A stretch of DNA of 64,000 nucleotides from assembly GCA_027365475.1 (NCBI GenBank), contig DAHXNI010000091.1, positions 1 to 64,000 of the forward strand. The letters run 5' to 3'. The notes beneath the pieces were generated by a model. It was not told where the DNA came from. It worked only from the letters and a program-made list of their open reading frames with translations, and did not search any database. Shown piece by piece: positions 23,747 through 32,075 of the stretch (within the stretch, counting starts at the first letter, position 1; the number at the start of each line of letters is the position of its first letter). This DNA is from Pseudomonadota bacterium (GTDB lineage: Bacteria > Pseudomonadota > Gammaproteobacteria > JAKAQQ01). The translations under genes were made by a program, and so were the position numbers.

Positions 23747-24058
23747 ATGAGCTTCATTCGTCGCCGCCGCCGGGGCGGCTATATCTATTTGGAAGAGGCC
23801 GAGAACGTTCGAGTCGGCGATCAGGTGACGCAACGGTTCATTCGTCACGTCGGACGCGAATCCGATGGCGAGAGAATTCTCTCTTGCTCTATCTCCAACG
23901 CCGAGATTGAGGCGGTGAAGCTGTCGGGTCCGTTGCTGGTTTTGCATGCATTGGCCGACGCTATTGAATTGTCTGGGTTGTTGGGCGAGTACGCGAGCGA
24001 GATTCTCGCACTGGTCTACGCTCATTGTCTGGATTACCGAAGTTTGAATCACATATAG
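23747..24058 (+). pseudogene. IS1634-like transposase, N-terminal fragment
   Basis: Starting at MSFIRRRRRGGYIYLEEAEN, with VGDQVTQRFIRHVGRE and LSGPLLVLHALADAIELSGLLGEYASEILALVYAHCL, this is the N-terminal 100 residues of an IS4/IS1634-type transposase that normally exceeds 400 aa. The frame ends at a stop exactly where the IS3-family left end begins (24059). Insertion of that element therefore broke the gene. Confidence 0.8.
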
Positions 24059-24540
24059 TGGACCCCAAATTGTGGACCAGTGGTTTAGATAGGCTGTCAT
24101 GCTCTTAACCAGGAGACAGAGGTGATGAGAAAACGATTCAGCCGAGAGATCAAGGCCGAGGTGGCGCTGGAGGCGCTGCGTGGCGAGAAGACGGCGGCGC
24201 AGCTATCGTCGCAGTACGGTGTTCACGCGACGCCAATCAACGCTTGGAAGAAGCGGGCACTTGAGGAGTTGCCGGAGCTGTTTGGGCACACGGCGCAGCG
24301 CGACCGCCAGGCGCAGGAGGCCGAGCGGGATCGACTGTACCAGCAGATCGGAAAATTGCAAGTGCAAGTGGAATGGTTGAAAAAAGTCCACGCGGCTGGG
24401 CTTGGGATGAATGCCAAGCGCGCGCCGATCGAGCCCGCACACGCGCAGATGAGTCTGCGCCGCCAGTGCACGCTCCTCGGGCTGAACCGCGCCAGTTGGT
24501 ACGCTCAGGCCGGGCCGCCTGTGGGCGCCGCTCAAGGCAG
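24059..24540 (+). mobile_element. IS3-family element, left end and orfA fragment
   Basis: The element starts with TGGACCCCAAATTGTGGACC, a typical IS3-family terminal repeat. It is followed by an ATG at 24125 and an OrfA frame (RKRFSREIKAEVALEALRGEKTAAQLSSQYGVHATPINAWKK, then a leucine-zipper region). This frame continues directly into an OrfB start (NAKRAPIEPAHAQMSLRRQCTLLGLNRASWY), where a frameshift normally separates the two, so the junction has been altered. Homology to the family stops near 24540; the DDE domain and right end are missing. Confidence 0.8.
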
Positions 24541-24968
24541 CGGCATAACCGGTGGAGAGTTTATCTGGCTATATCCTGATCTCCCCATCGCTAAAACCCT
24601 CAGATTCCCCAGCTCTATAGTACTTTCGTCAGCACTCACAACGTACGTAAATCGGAAGGAATGTGCGCAGGGATATCGAGGTCTCCGATCGTAAGGAAAA
24701 TGGGGTCTTCAGGCTTTCGTGTGGGTAGCCCATAAAAGCCTCATGACGGGCACCCCGGCGAATGAGATCGTCCAATCCCAGACCGATTTCCGACGAATTG
24801 GACAGCGCTGGCTGCTTTTCGATACCCTGTTTCAGGGTGGCGGGTCTTAAGGTTTGGTTGCCAACCCTGACAATCGGATTCTCAATCGGAAACTTCCACC
24901 GCTTCAACTCCCGCAAGGCCCGGGAGGGCTGTACAGTGCTTTCCACGATAACTCGTACGAGGAGCGAC
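24541..24968. other. intergenic stretch with no supported gene
   Basis: A minus-strand frame over 24629-25084 exists, but it has no recognised domain and overlaps the DUF433 gene. Composition is irregular and no IS end is visible. GAGGAG shortly before 24969 is the ribosome-binding site of the next gene. Confidence 0.4.
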
Positions 24969-25202
24969 ATGACCCTTACCGACCGCATCGAGATCAACCC
25001 CAAGGTCATGCTGGGCAAACCCGTCATTCGCTGGACACGGGTGACTGTCGAGCTGATTCTGCACAAACTGGGTGAGGGCTCCACGGAGGTCGAGCTTCTG
25101 GATGCTTACCCGCAACTCAAAAGAGAAGACATACGGGCCGCCCAGTCGTATGCGGCCGATACCATGGCCCGAGAGACTGTGGTACTGAAAAGTCACGCGT
25201 AA
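24969..25202 (+). CDS. DUF433-domain antitoxin
   Basis: This 77-aa protein, RIEINPKVMLGKPVIRWTRVTVELIL plus EVELLDAYPQLKREDIRAAQSYAAD, is a full-length DUF433 protein. DUF433 proteins are winged-helix-like and usually form the antitoxin half of a pair with a DUF5615 PIN-like protein. GAGGAG lies 4 bases before the ATG. The partner gene follows 16 bp downstream but is broken, leaving an orphan antitoxin. Confidence 0.85.
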   Translation: MTLTDRIEINPKVMLGKPVIRWTRVTVELILHKLGEGSTEVELLDAYPQLKREDIRAAQSYAADTMARETVVLKSHA

Positions 25203-25218
25203 TCCGGGCACCCGAAGC

Positions 25219-25305
25219 ATGCACTTTCTCGCGGACGAAAGTTGCGACTGCACGATCATGCGCGCATTGCGCACCGCATCATCAGTTCCGGCCGGTGAGT
25301 CCTGA
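25219..25305 (+). pseudogene. DUF5615 PIN-like toxin, truncated to 28 aa
   Basis: The ATG after DUF433 opens MHFLADESCDCTIMRALRTA, the standard DUF5615 N-terminus (FLADESCD plus RALR). After about 20 residues the sequence loses resemblance and stops. Family members are about 110 aa, so most of the nuclease is deleted. Confidence 0.75.
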
Positions 25306-25365
25306 CGTATGTTCCACCGTTCATCCGCTTTGCCACCGAAGTCACCCCGATCTGGTCGTTTTTTT

Positions 25366-26034
25366 ATGACGCCGCGTGACATCGGCCTATTCCTGATCAG
25401 TAGCCGCACCGACGCCAAGATCAAACGCCTGCGCTGCTACCGCGACGCACAGCAGACCTTCGAAGCGATTTACCGCGGCAACCATGACCCATGGGCTTCG
25501 GCCTCGACACGCTATCGGTATCAACGGCGCAAATACGATACGTTGATTTCGCTGCTGCCCAACCGCCAATTCGAGAGGGCACTTGACGTCGGTTGTGGCA
25601 CTGGCGTGCTGACACGACAGCTGGCGCCGCTGGTGGGGCAAGTTGTCGGTCTGGATATCGCTCCAGCGGCACTCGAACTGGCTCGCATACAGTCCGTGCA
25701 GCATGCTAACCTGCGCTTTGCCCAGTGTGACGCGCTCGCGCTCGACGCCGCCCGCTTTGGTCAATTCGATCTGGTGATGGTCGCCGATGTTTTCTACTAC
25801 CTGGCACCGCTGGACGATGCCGTATTGAAGCGGCTAGCCCGGCAGATCGTGAGTCTGCTGGCGCCCGGTGGGCATTGCCTGCTGGCGCATCAGTATTTCT
25901 TCCGTATCGACGCACCGTCGCGTCTGACTCGGCGGATTCACGATGCCTTTTGCTGGGCACCACAGCTCGAATGCGAAGCGGAATATCGCCGCTCGTTTTA
26001 TCTGGCGAGTCTGCTCAAGCGGATTGCCCGCTGA
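25366..26034 (+). CDS. SAM-dependent methyltransferase, NodS-like
   Basis: This class I methyltransferase has the opening FEAIYRGNHDPWASASTRYRYQRRKYDTLI that is common in NodS-type enzymes. The SAM-binding motif I is ALDVGCGTGVLTRQLA, followed by VVGLDIAPAALELAR, FDLVMVADVFYYL and LLAPGGHCLLAHQY. The substrate cannot be told. The start is uncertain: neither the ATG used nor the one at 25309 has a good ribosome-binding site, and the first 20 residues look unconserved. The gene stands alone among TA and IS debris, suggesting horizontal arrival. Confidence 0.75.
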   Translation: MTPRDIGLFLISSRTDAKIKRLRCYRDAQQTFEAIYRGNHDPWASASTRYRYQRRKYDTLISLLPNRQFERALDVGCGTGVLTRQLAPLVGQVVGLDIAPAALELARIQSVQHANLRFAQCDALALDAARFGQFDLVMVADVFYYLAPLDDAVLKRLARQIVSLLAPGGHCLLAHQYFFRIDAPSRLTRRIHDAFCWAPQLECEAEYRRSFYLASLLKRIAR

Positions 26035-26471
26035 TACGTTCAATCGCGCGCAAACACCCAGAATACAACCGCACTGAGGCTTTAGCCGTGGCAAGATTCA
26101 GTTGGGCGCCGTATCATCGGCAAATCCGCCGGAGTCCATCCGGCAGAACCTGATGTAGAGAGCTTGATCCGATGTCGGGGTGGAATCCGCGAATCGTTAA
26201 TTGGGAGCTCGTTGCGATCTACGGAAAACTCGCAAGGTTGTTGAGCAACACCGGGATGCTTTCGAATTCTGAGCATCTCAGAGCCTGTGCGGCGTCGTGC
26301 GGATGGGCCCGGCTGCGCAAGCGCTGGCTGAGCCCTCCATGGCCATATCGGCATCCGTTCCGTTGTCCCGCCCAGCCGGTCGAGCACGACAAGGCGGCCA
26401 TCAGCATCATGGCTCACGGGGAAAGCGCGCGTGGGATCGCAAGACGCTCTGGCATCCCCAATACTGGGCCC
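26035..26471. other. no supported gene
   Basis: Frames here are short and overlapping on both strands with no recognised motif. The last part may be the decayed upstream portion of the glutathione-transferase remnant that follows, but I cannot align it. Confidence 0.35.
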
Positions 26472-26680
26472 CGTGATCGTCAATTTCTGGTATCTGTTAC
26501 GATTTCATCGCCGACATGTCGATCTGTGCGTCCGTCGCTTTCTCTGATGAAGCTCGGCTGGCGCTCGCAGATTATCCAAATGTTGTGAAATGGATCACCC
26601 GTGTGCGCACGCAGCCCGGTTTGCTCCACAAGATTTACGACTACTCCGAGGATACACACTCAAACCGGGGGTTTTCCTGA
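26472..26680 (+). pseudogene. glutathione S-transferase C-terminal remnant, frameshifted
   Basis: From 26498 the frame reads YDFIADMSICASVAFSDEA, then LALADYPNVVKWITRVRTQPG, which is the end of the helical C-terminal GST domain (xxIADISLxAYxxxA plus YPxVxxWxxRVxxxPG). The preceding FLVS segment, expected just before YxIAD, is in another frame, so an indel lies near 26495. The thioredoxin-like N-terminal domain is not present. Confidence 0.65.
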
Positions 26681-26837
26681 TCTGAATCCGGTTGATTCTG
26701 TGCCATAGCCTTGCCTTTGTTCGAGTGAAAAGGGGGGTGCTTGAGGATGATGGTGCATGAGCTCATGCTACTGATCTATAAACAAAAACGTTGCAAGCGC
26801 TTGATTCAGAAATCGGTCTTTTCGCTCTCAATCATCC

Positions 26838-26870
26838 TGAGGTCGGTGGTTCGAGTCCACCCGCACCACT
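26838..26870 (+). other. tRNA 3'-end-like sequence (possible integration scar)
   Basis: GGTGG-TTCGAGT-CCACC forms a perfect 5-bp T-arm with a 7-nt T-loop. It is followed by seven acceptor-like bases and C. No matching 5' half, D-arm or anticodon arm precedes it, so it is not a functional tRNA. Such orphan 3' ends are what integrative elements leave as att sites. A near copy lies at 28952. Confidence 0.5.
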
Positions 26871-27055
26871 AAACTGAAACTGAATTGGTGCATTGCAGAG
26901 GTGCAGTGATTAGTGCTGTTTGTGTACCGATATGCAGCCATATTGCTACTCAGGCGACACAGATCGTTGCACTGTGATCTTTCACCCATTGAAAAGCGGA
27001 GGATGGATTCCCGGGAATCGCGACGCCCCTGTGACTTATGCTGTCAGCTCAGGTG

Positions 27056-27061
27056 TATAAT
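27056..27061 (+). promoter_or_regulatory. -10 box of hicBA promoter
   Basis: A perfect TATAAT stands 34 bp before the hicB start. A weak -35 candidate (TGACTT at 27032-27037) lies 18 bp upstream. HicB-type antitoxins normally bind and repress this region. Confidence 0.5.
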
Positions 27062-27095
27062 CACAGACAGGTTATGGTTCAGCTAAGGGGTTGAA

Positions 27096-27305
27096 ATGAT
27101 GACCGAAATCATGTTTCTCGTGGACGAGGTGCCCGAGGGCGGTTATCAGGCGCGTGCGCTGGGTGAATCCATTTTTACCGAAGCGGATGATCTGGAAAGC
27201 CTCCATATTCGGGTACGCGACGCTGTGCAGTGTCATTTCGACCAGGATCAGACGCCAAAAATCATTCGCCTCCACTTCGTCAGAGATGAAGTGATTGCCT
27301 TATGA
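27096..27305 (+). CDS. hicB: HicB-like antitoxin
   Basis: This 69-aa protein (EIMFLVDEVPEGGYQARALGESIFTEADDLESLHIRVRDAV) has the partial RNase-H-like fold of short HicB/DUF1902-type antitoxins, including the GGYxARALG core. AAGGGG precedes the start by 5 nt. The stop overlaps the hicA start (ATGA). Order is antitoxin then toxin, the reverse of the classical hicAB order but common for this short HicB type. Confidence 0.85.
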   Translation: MMTEIMFLVDEVPEGGYQARALGESIFTEADDLESLHIRVRDAVQCHFDQDQTPKIIRLHFVRDEVIAL

Positions 27306-27544
27306 AGTTACCCCGCGCTGTAAGCGGGGAAGCGCTAGCCAAATCCCTCCAGGAATTGGGATATCGACCGACGCGCCAGACGGGTAGCCATGTTCGGCTG
27401 ACCCGTGATACCCCGGATCAGCATCACATTACAATTCCCAATCATGATCCGATACGAGTGGGCACGCTATCCGCCATTCTGTCTGATGTTGCGTTGCGCT
27501 TGAAGATGCCGAAAGAGAAGTTGGCTAGACAGTTATTTGAATAA
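27302..27544 (+). CDS. hicA: HicA mRNA interferase toxin
   Basis: This 80-aa protein has the double-stranded-RNA-binding-like HicA fold: SGEALAKSLQELGYRPTRQTGSHVRL with the catalytic histidine in GSHVRL, then HHITIPNHDPIRVGTLSAIL. It would cleave mRNA when HicB is lost. Full length and apparently intact, it lies immediately upstream of an ISAzo13 insertion. Confidence 0.92.
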   Translation: MKLPRAVSGEALAKSLQELGYRPTRQTGSHVRLTRDTPDQHHITIPNHDPIRVGTLSAILSDVALRLKMPKEKLARQLFE

Positions 27545-27626
27545 TCGACGCGGTGATCGCGTCTTTCATGATTTTGTCCAGATTGAAGTTTGCGGATAGC
27601 GTCCGCAGAGAGCGCAAACGACCTAA

Positions 27627-28921
27627 GGGACTGTGAAAAAATAACATAGACATTCCGCGGAGTTGGCAGTACACTCCGTTGCATGGATCTGCGAGAAAAA
27701 ACGCTGCGCGAGAAGTTTGCGGTGATACTGCCGCTGATGAACGAGAGGCAGCGGCGGGTATTGGCTGCGGTCGAGGCGCGAGGGTACGGACGCGGCGGCG
27801 TGCAGGCCGTGGCGCGCGCGAGCGGTATGAGTCGTCAAACGATCTACCGGGGACTTACGGATTTGGAGGCGGGCGCGCCCTCCGAACGGGTTCGGGCCAC
27901 GGGCGGGGGTCGCAAACGGCTGAGCGCACACCAGCCGCGGTTGGCGGAGACGCTGGAGGCACTGATCGAACCGACCGTGCGCGGCGATCCGCAGTCGCCG
28001 TTGCGCTGGACTTCGCGCAGCACGAGGAACCTGGAAGCGGCGCTCGCACAAGCCGGATACACCATCAGCTACCATACGGTTGCGAATCTGCTGCATGAGC
28101 TGGACTATACGCTGCAGGGGAATCGCAAGCGTGCGGAGGGCACGGTGGATCCTGCGGATCGGGATGCGCAATTTCGCTACATCAGCGACCAGGCGAGTGC
28201 CGCGTTGCGAGGTCGCCTGCCGGTGATCTCAGTGGACACCAAGAGAAAGGAGCTCGTAGGAAACTACAAAAATGCCGGCCAGCAATGGCGCCCGAAAGGA
28301 GATGCGATCGAGGTGCTCACGCACGATTTCCCCGATCCGGAGGTACCCAAGGCCGTGCCATACGGGGTCTACGACATCGGTCAGAACACCGGTTGGGTCA
28401 ACGTGGGGATGAGTTCCGATACCGCCGAATTTGCGGTCGAGAGCATCCGCCAATGGTGGAAACATATGGGGCAGCCCCGTTATCCGCGCGCCCGTCGCCT
28501 GCTGATCTGCGCGGACAGCGGGGGCGGCAACGGGTATCGTCTCCAGCTGTGGAAGCGCGAGTTGCAGGCCTTCGCGACGGAACAGAGACTGACCATTACG
28601 GTGTGTCACTTTCCGCCCGGCACGAGCAAATGGAACAAGATCGAGCATCGCCTGTTCTCCTTCATCACGATGAACTGGAGGGGCCAACCGTTGACGGACT
28701 ATCGCACCATCGTCCATCTCATTGCCGGGACGAAGACTCAGGCAGGGCTCACCGTCAAAGCGCGTCTCGATCGCAGGATATACCAGCGTGGAATCAAAGT
28801 TTCGGCGCAAGAGATGAAGGCTCTCGCACTCGAACCCCACCCCTTCCACGGCGAGTGGAATTACACTATCAGACCCCAACGGTCTTCGGCGTAACTGCTC
28901 AGGTTATTATTTCACAATCCC
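27627..28921 (+). mobile_element. ISAzo13-family insertion sequence, complete
   Basis: Terminal inverted repeats are clear: the left end begins GGGACTGTGAAAAAATAAC and the complement of the right end begins GGGATTGTGAAATAATAAC. TAA flanks both sides (27624-27626 and 28922-28924), a probable 3-bp target duplication. The element contains one transposase gene. Confidence 0.88.
27683..28894 (+). CDS. ISAzo13-family transposase
   Basis: This 403-aa protein is typical of ISAzo13 transposases: N-terminal helix-turn-helix (GVQAVARASGMSRQTIYRGL), SPLRWTSRSTRNL, ISVDTKRKELVGNYKNAGQQW, LLICADSGGGNGYRLQLWK, and CHFPPGTSKWNKIEHRLFSFI with the terminal acidic residue. It is full length with intact acidic motifs, so the element may still be mobile. 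Confidence 0.95.
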   Translation: MDLREKTLREKFAVILPLMNERQRRVLAAVEARGYGRGGVQAVARASGMSRQTIYRGLTDLEAGAPSERVRATGGGRKRLSAHQPRLAETLEALIEPTVRGDPQSPLRWTSRSTRNLEAALAQAGYTISYHTVANLLHELDYTLQGNRKRAEGTVDPADRDAQFRYISDQASAALRGRLPVISVDTKRKELVGNYKNAGQQWRPKGDAIEVLTHDFPDPEVPKAVPYGVYDIGQNTGWVNVGMSSDTAEFAVESIRQWWKHMGQPRYPRARRLLICADSGGGNGYRLQLWKRELQAFATEQRLTITVCHFPPGTSKWNKIEHRLFSFITMNWRGQPLTDYRTIVHLIAGTKTQAGLTVKARLDRRIYQRGIKVSAQEMKALALEPHPFHGEWNYTIRPQRSSA

Positions 28922-28951
28922 TAAGCTCGTGGTGAGGTAGGGCGTCGCAGT

Positions 28952-28987
28952 GGTCGGCGGTTCGAGTCTACTACCCGTAGCCACCCA
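28952..28987 (+). other. second tRNA 3'-end-like sequence, degenerate
   Basis: GGTCGGCGGTTCGAGTCTAC matches the T-arm segment at 26841-26860 in 18 of 20 positions and is followed by TAGCCACCC, acceptor-like. The T-stem no longer pairs fully. No complete tRNA can be drawn. Together with the first copy it brackets hicBA and the ISAzo13 element. Confidence 0.35.
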
Positions 28988-29016
28988 GGTTTATTTTTCC
29001 AAAGGCAGATACAACG

Positions 29017-29478
29017 TCATCGGCCGATCAACGCATGCTGTGCATGCGCAGTGTTCGTAGAATCACTTTGCTTCCCCATCTTTTGCATCCACAATCGGAG
29101 CATTAGGCTCCTACATCCCGCTTTGCTTGTTGACAACGTACCACTGCTAAAACCCATGAGACATTTCCCATGGCCCTGTGCTTTTTGATCCAGTCGATAA
29201 GCCAGTTGTCCCATCCAGAAGCACGGTATCGGGTAACGGGGAAACCGTTTCCGATCCGCCTCAGATATCTGGTCGAACTTCCACCTGGGCAGCACTGAGC
29301 GTGTAATCGCCCAGAACTGCTGAAGGTGCGTTGACATCCACCAGTACATCGGTTTGGGAAATGCCGCGATCGCGATGCTCTTGGGCAGTTGCACCAGGTC
29401 ATCATTGAGCGGGGGTTTGCCGCAGTCAAAATCCGCGCGATCATGTATTTTTGTGTCGAGACGTTGTTCTTCAGGCAC
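29017..29478 (-). pseudogene. GNAT acetyltransferase (TacT-like toxin), decayed
   Basis: The first 110 residues resemble GNAT toxins that acetylate aminoacyl-tRNA: a DFDCGKPPLNDDLVQLPKS segment (usual FDCGKxxLDxxL) and FPRYPIPCFWMGQLAYRLDQKAQGHGKCLMG (usual PxYPIPxxxLxRLAVDxxxQGxGLGxxLL). After the acetyl-CoA-binding loop the sequence no longer matches, indicating a frameshift. No DUF1778 antitoxin precedes it. Probably non-functional. Confidence 0.6.
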
Positions 29479-29800
29479 GATGCACTGTCTGATGCGCGAG
29501 CTTCAAAGCGTCTCCCAGATGGCGGTTGGGGGCAAGCGCGCGGTCCAGTGCGTCACTCAGTGCTGAGAAATCATGGGGTGATAACGTTAGCCGTATTTCC
29601 TGCTCCAGTTTCAGGTCAAAGTGGGGGGTGGCGACCACGGCACATTTCCCAAAAGGCGCGCTGGAGAGAAATTTTGAGCGCCGAATGATTAAGCAGGTTC
29701 AGCCTCGCAAAGTTGATGCGAATCCGGGGGACCCCGGCAGGTCACTGTGAGGGCGTTCGCGGCGACGTTCTCTCTACAAGTTGTGCGCGGAGAGGAAAGT
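29479..29800. other. no supported gene
   Basis: Only short unsupported frames occur between the GNAT remnant and ybjQ. No IS ends or RNA gene are visible. Confidence 0.4.
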
Positions 29801-30145
29801 TCAGTCCGCGAGAGCAGTGAGCCGGACAGCCGTTCCATAGGCCGTGATTTCCTCCATCACTTTCATCTGTCCGGCATCAAACTCGCCGGAATCGAAGCGC
29901 ATCGCCAGAACGGCGTTGGCCCCCATGGCTTCGGCGTTTTTAGAGAGATTGGCCATGGCATCCTCGCGGGTCTGATTGATCATGCGAATGGCACCACCCT
30001 GTTTGCCGCCGAAAAATGCTGATATGCGACTCAGGGTGTTTCCCAGCACATTTCTTGAACGGACGGCGGTGCCAAAGGCAGTACCGATGATTTTTTCAAC
30101 CCGATAACCTGGGCACGTGTCCATCGTGACGATCAAAATATTCAT
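29801..30145 (-). CDS. YbjQ/UPF0145 family protein
   Basis: This 114-aa protein (CPGYRVEKIIGTAFGTAVRSRNVLGNTLSRISAFFGGKQGG, then ANLSKNAEAMGANAVLAMRFDS and YGTAVRL) is a full-length YbjQ-type putative heavy-metal-binding protein. These form symmetric pentamers; their function is not established. A second, divergent member is encoded at 36075. It stands alone at the edge of the accessory region. Confidence 0.88.
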   Translation of the reverse strand: MNILIVTMDTCPGYRVEKIIGTAFGTAVRSRNVLGNTLSRISAFFGGKQGGAIRMINQTREDAMANLSKNAEAMGANAVLAMRFDSGEFDAGQMKVMEEITAYGTAVRLTALAD

Positions 30146-30423
30146 GGAGGGTCTCGATTGGATATTGGCACCAGTCTAGGATAGTGGCTGCAAAATGCCA
30201 AGGGAGATAAACATCGCATGTGTGTGCAATGACAACGGTTGGGGACTTTTGTGCTGGTCATTCGCAAAGATCGAGACTGAGAACGAGACACCTCGCGCAC
30301 CGCGCGGATCGGTCATGGAATGACGCGATTCGTGTGCGGATCCAGAAAAATGGATTTTACGTGTCGGGTCCGATATGCTTTTACCGGTTGAGGTCGAATA
30401 GATCGTGATCGGAGAAGGCCGTG

Positions 30424-31215
30424 ATGACACCTGAAGAAGCCTGGTTGGTTGCCTTAGCAGGTATCCTGGTCCTGATGTCTCTGTTCTGGTGGATTCACCT
30501 CCGCAAAGCCAATGCCTCAATCGTCGATATTGGCTGGGTACTTGGGATCGGTCTTGGATCCATTTATTTGGGTTGGATGGGCCCGGCGCCGCTTCTTCCG
30601 CGTTTCATCATGACTGGAATGGTGGTGCTCTGGAGTCTTCGCCTCGGCATCCATTTGGCGCGTCGGGTTTGGCGAGGGCCTGAGGATCCGCGCTTCGTCG
30701 ACCTGCGCAACCGCTTTGGGGAGAAATCCGATCTCGCTTTTCTCGGGATTTTCGAGCTTCAGGGGCTAGCCGGGGCAATCTTTGTCCTGCCGGTTCTGTT
30801 TGTGAGCTGGAGTCCCGGATCGGTAGATACCAGCTGGCAATGGGCTGGCGTTATCGTCTGGCTGATGGGCTGGTATGGAGAAAGTCTGGCCGATTTACAG
30901 CTCAGCCGGTTCAAAGGGCGCGCCTCATCGGCCGGGCAAGTCTGCCGTAGTGGGCTCTGGGCCTATTCACGTCACCCCAATTATTTTTTTGAATTTGTTC
31001 TCTGGGTGGGCATCGCGCTCTACGCAACCGGCTCCACCTTGGGTGCCTGGTCGTGGGTCTGCCCCCTGCTCATGCTGATCCTCCTGGTGAAGGGCAGTGG
31101 TATACCGCCGACAGAAGCACAGGCCATCAAGACGCGAGGCGACCTTTACCGTCAATACCAAGAGGAAGTGTCTGCATTGGTCCCCTGGTTCCCCCACAAA
31201 TCCAGGCGCGGCTGA
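30424..31215 (+). CDS. DUF1295 membrane protein (steroid 5-alpha-reductase-like)
   Basis: The 263-aa protein has about seven hydrophobic segments and the family signature QLSRFKGR, CRSGLWAYSRHPNYFFEFVLWVG and a C-terminal TRGDLYRQYQEEVSALVPWFP. DUF1295 proteins are predicted NAD(P)H-dependent membrane reductases related to 5-alpha-reductase and isoprenylcysteine methyltransferase. In many bacteria they neighbour cyclopropane-fatty-acid-synthase-like genes, and a decayed one lies 0.9 kb downstream. The ATG after GAAGG was preferred over the GTG one codon before. Confidence 0.88.
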   Translation: MTPEEAWLVALAGILVLMSLFWWIHLRKANASIVDIGWVLGIGLGSIYLGWMGPAPLLPRFIMTGMVVLWSLRLGIHLARRVWRGPEDPRFVDLRNRFGEKSDLAFLGIFELQGLAGAIFVLPVLFVSWSPGSVDTSWQWAGVIVWLMGWYGESLADLQLSRFKGRASSAGQVCRSGLWAYSRHPNYFFEFVLWVGIALYATGSTLGAWSWVCPLLMLILLVKGSGIPPTEAQAIKTRGDLYRQYQEEVSALVPWFPHKSRRG

Positions 31216-31307
31216 ATCTGGAAAGCCTGTGTCCAATATCGGGTTCTGAGCGCCTCGATCCGCAAATCACCGGTGTGGCGAACAAGTGCAGGTCGGGCCG
31301 CTCTCTG

Positions 31308-31850
31308 TCACCCGGTGAAATATCCAGGCAACACCTCGTCCTGGCTGGTCGGTGGGTTGTCGTGGACCAGAGCCGACTCGTTGGTGACGATGATGAGCCC
31401 GGCCATGGGAGTCCCGAAGCCGTGGACGGTGGGGCGTTTGACCGGGACATGGATGTTGCCGGGTGCTACCTTCAGCATGGCATGGACGGGACAGTAGTAG
31501 TAGTAGATCCCCGGATGACTGAAACGGATGGTGTAGGTATGAACCGGATGGGACGGCCCCGGAGTTCCGAGCAGGCTTCCATTGAAATGGAGGTTCGCTT
31601 TTCCGGTGAGCGGGTTGTAGCCCAAAACCATGTGGATCCCGGTGTCCTCGTTCACGAATACAACCGGCTGCCCGGGTTGAACGGCGACAACGTTTTCAAG
31701 GAACATGTTCGCGCCATTCATGTGTATGTAAACCGGTTTCAGCAGTGGAGCGGCCACCGAGTAGCCGGCTACTCCGGCAAGAAGGAATGTCACGAAGAGA
31801 ACCATTCCCTGGCGAATAGATTTTCCGCGCGGACCCTGAGTGGCTTGCAT
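31308..31850 (-). CDS. membrane-anchored cupredoxin
   Basis: This 180-aa protein has one N-terminal hydrophobic segment (residues 14-34, signal anchor or uncleaved signal). A cupredoxin beta-barrel follows: NMFLENVVAVQPGQPVVFVNEDTGIHMVLG with a ligand-like histidine (H73), then IYYYYCPVHAMLKV with C120, H123 and M125. These are the residues of a type 1 copper site. The C-x2-H-x-M spacing is tighter than in plastocyanin or amicyanin, so the methionine may not be the axial ligand. GGAGGT lies 5 bases before the start. Role in periplasmic electron transfer is inferred. Confidence 0.82.
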   Translation of the reverse strand: MQATQGPRGKSIRQGMVLFVTFLLAGVAGYSVAAPLLKPVYIHMNGANMFLENVVAVQPGQPVVFVNEDTGIHMVLGYNPLTGKANLHFNGSLLGTPGPSHPVHTYTIRFSHPGIYYYYCPVHAMLKVAPGNIHVPVKRPTVHGFGTPMAGLIIVTNESALVHDNPPTSQDEVLPGYFTG

Positions 31851-32075
31851 GGCTGACCTCCGACGATGTGCAGTGGGCACCCACTCCAGCTGGGCTTCGA
31901 ACTGATCTGTCCCTGAACTCTGATTATAACCCAGGGAGATCGGGTGCGAACCCAGGGATGCCGTATGCCACGATGGGTTCAATTGTGTGGCGCACAGACA
32001 AAACACACTCCAGTCCGTATGGTATTGATTGGGCGGGTGGATGTTTCACTTCGATCCCATGCAAAGGATACCGCC

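Noticed and set aside
24629-25084. 151-residue minus-strand frame
   Set aside because: Overlaps the DUF433 gene antisense and has no recognised motif or ribosome-binding site.
26838-26870. A functional tRNA gene
   Set aside because: Only the T-arm and 3' acceptor strand are present; no D-arm, anticodon arm or 5' acceptor strand can be drawn.
28229-28879. Long open frames on both other frames of the ISAzo13 element
   Set aside because: Shadows of the transposase.
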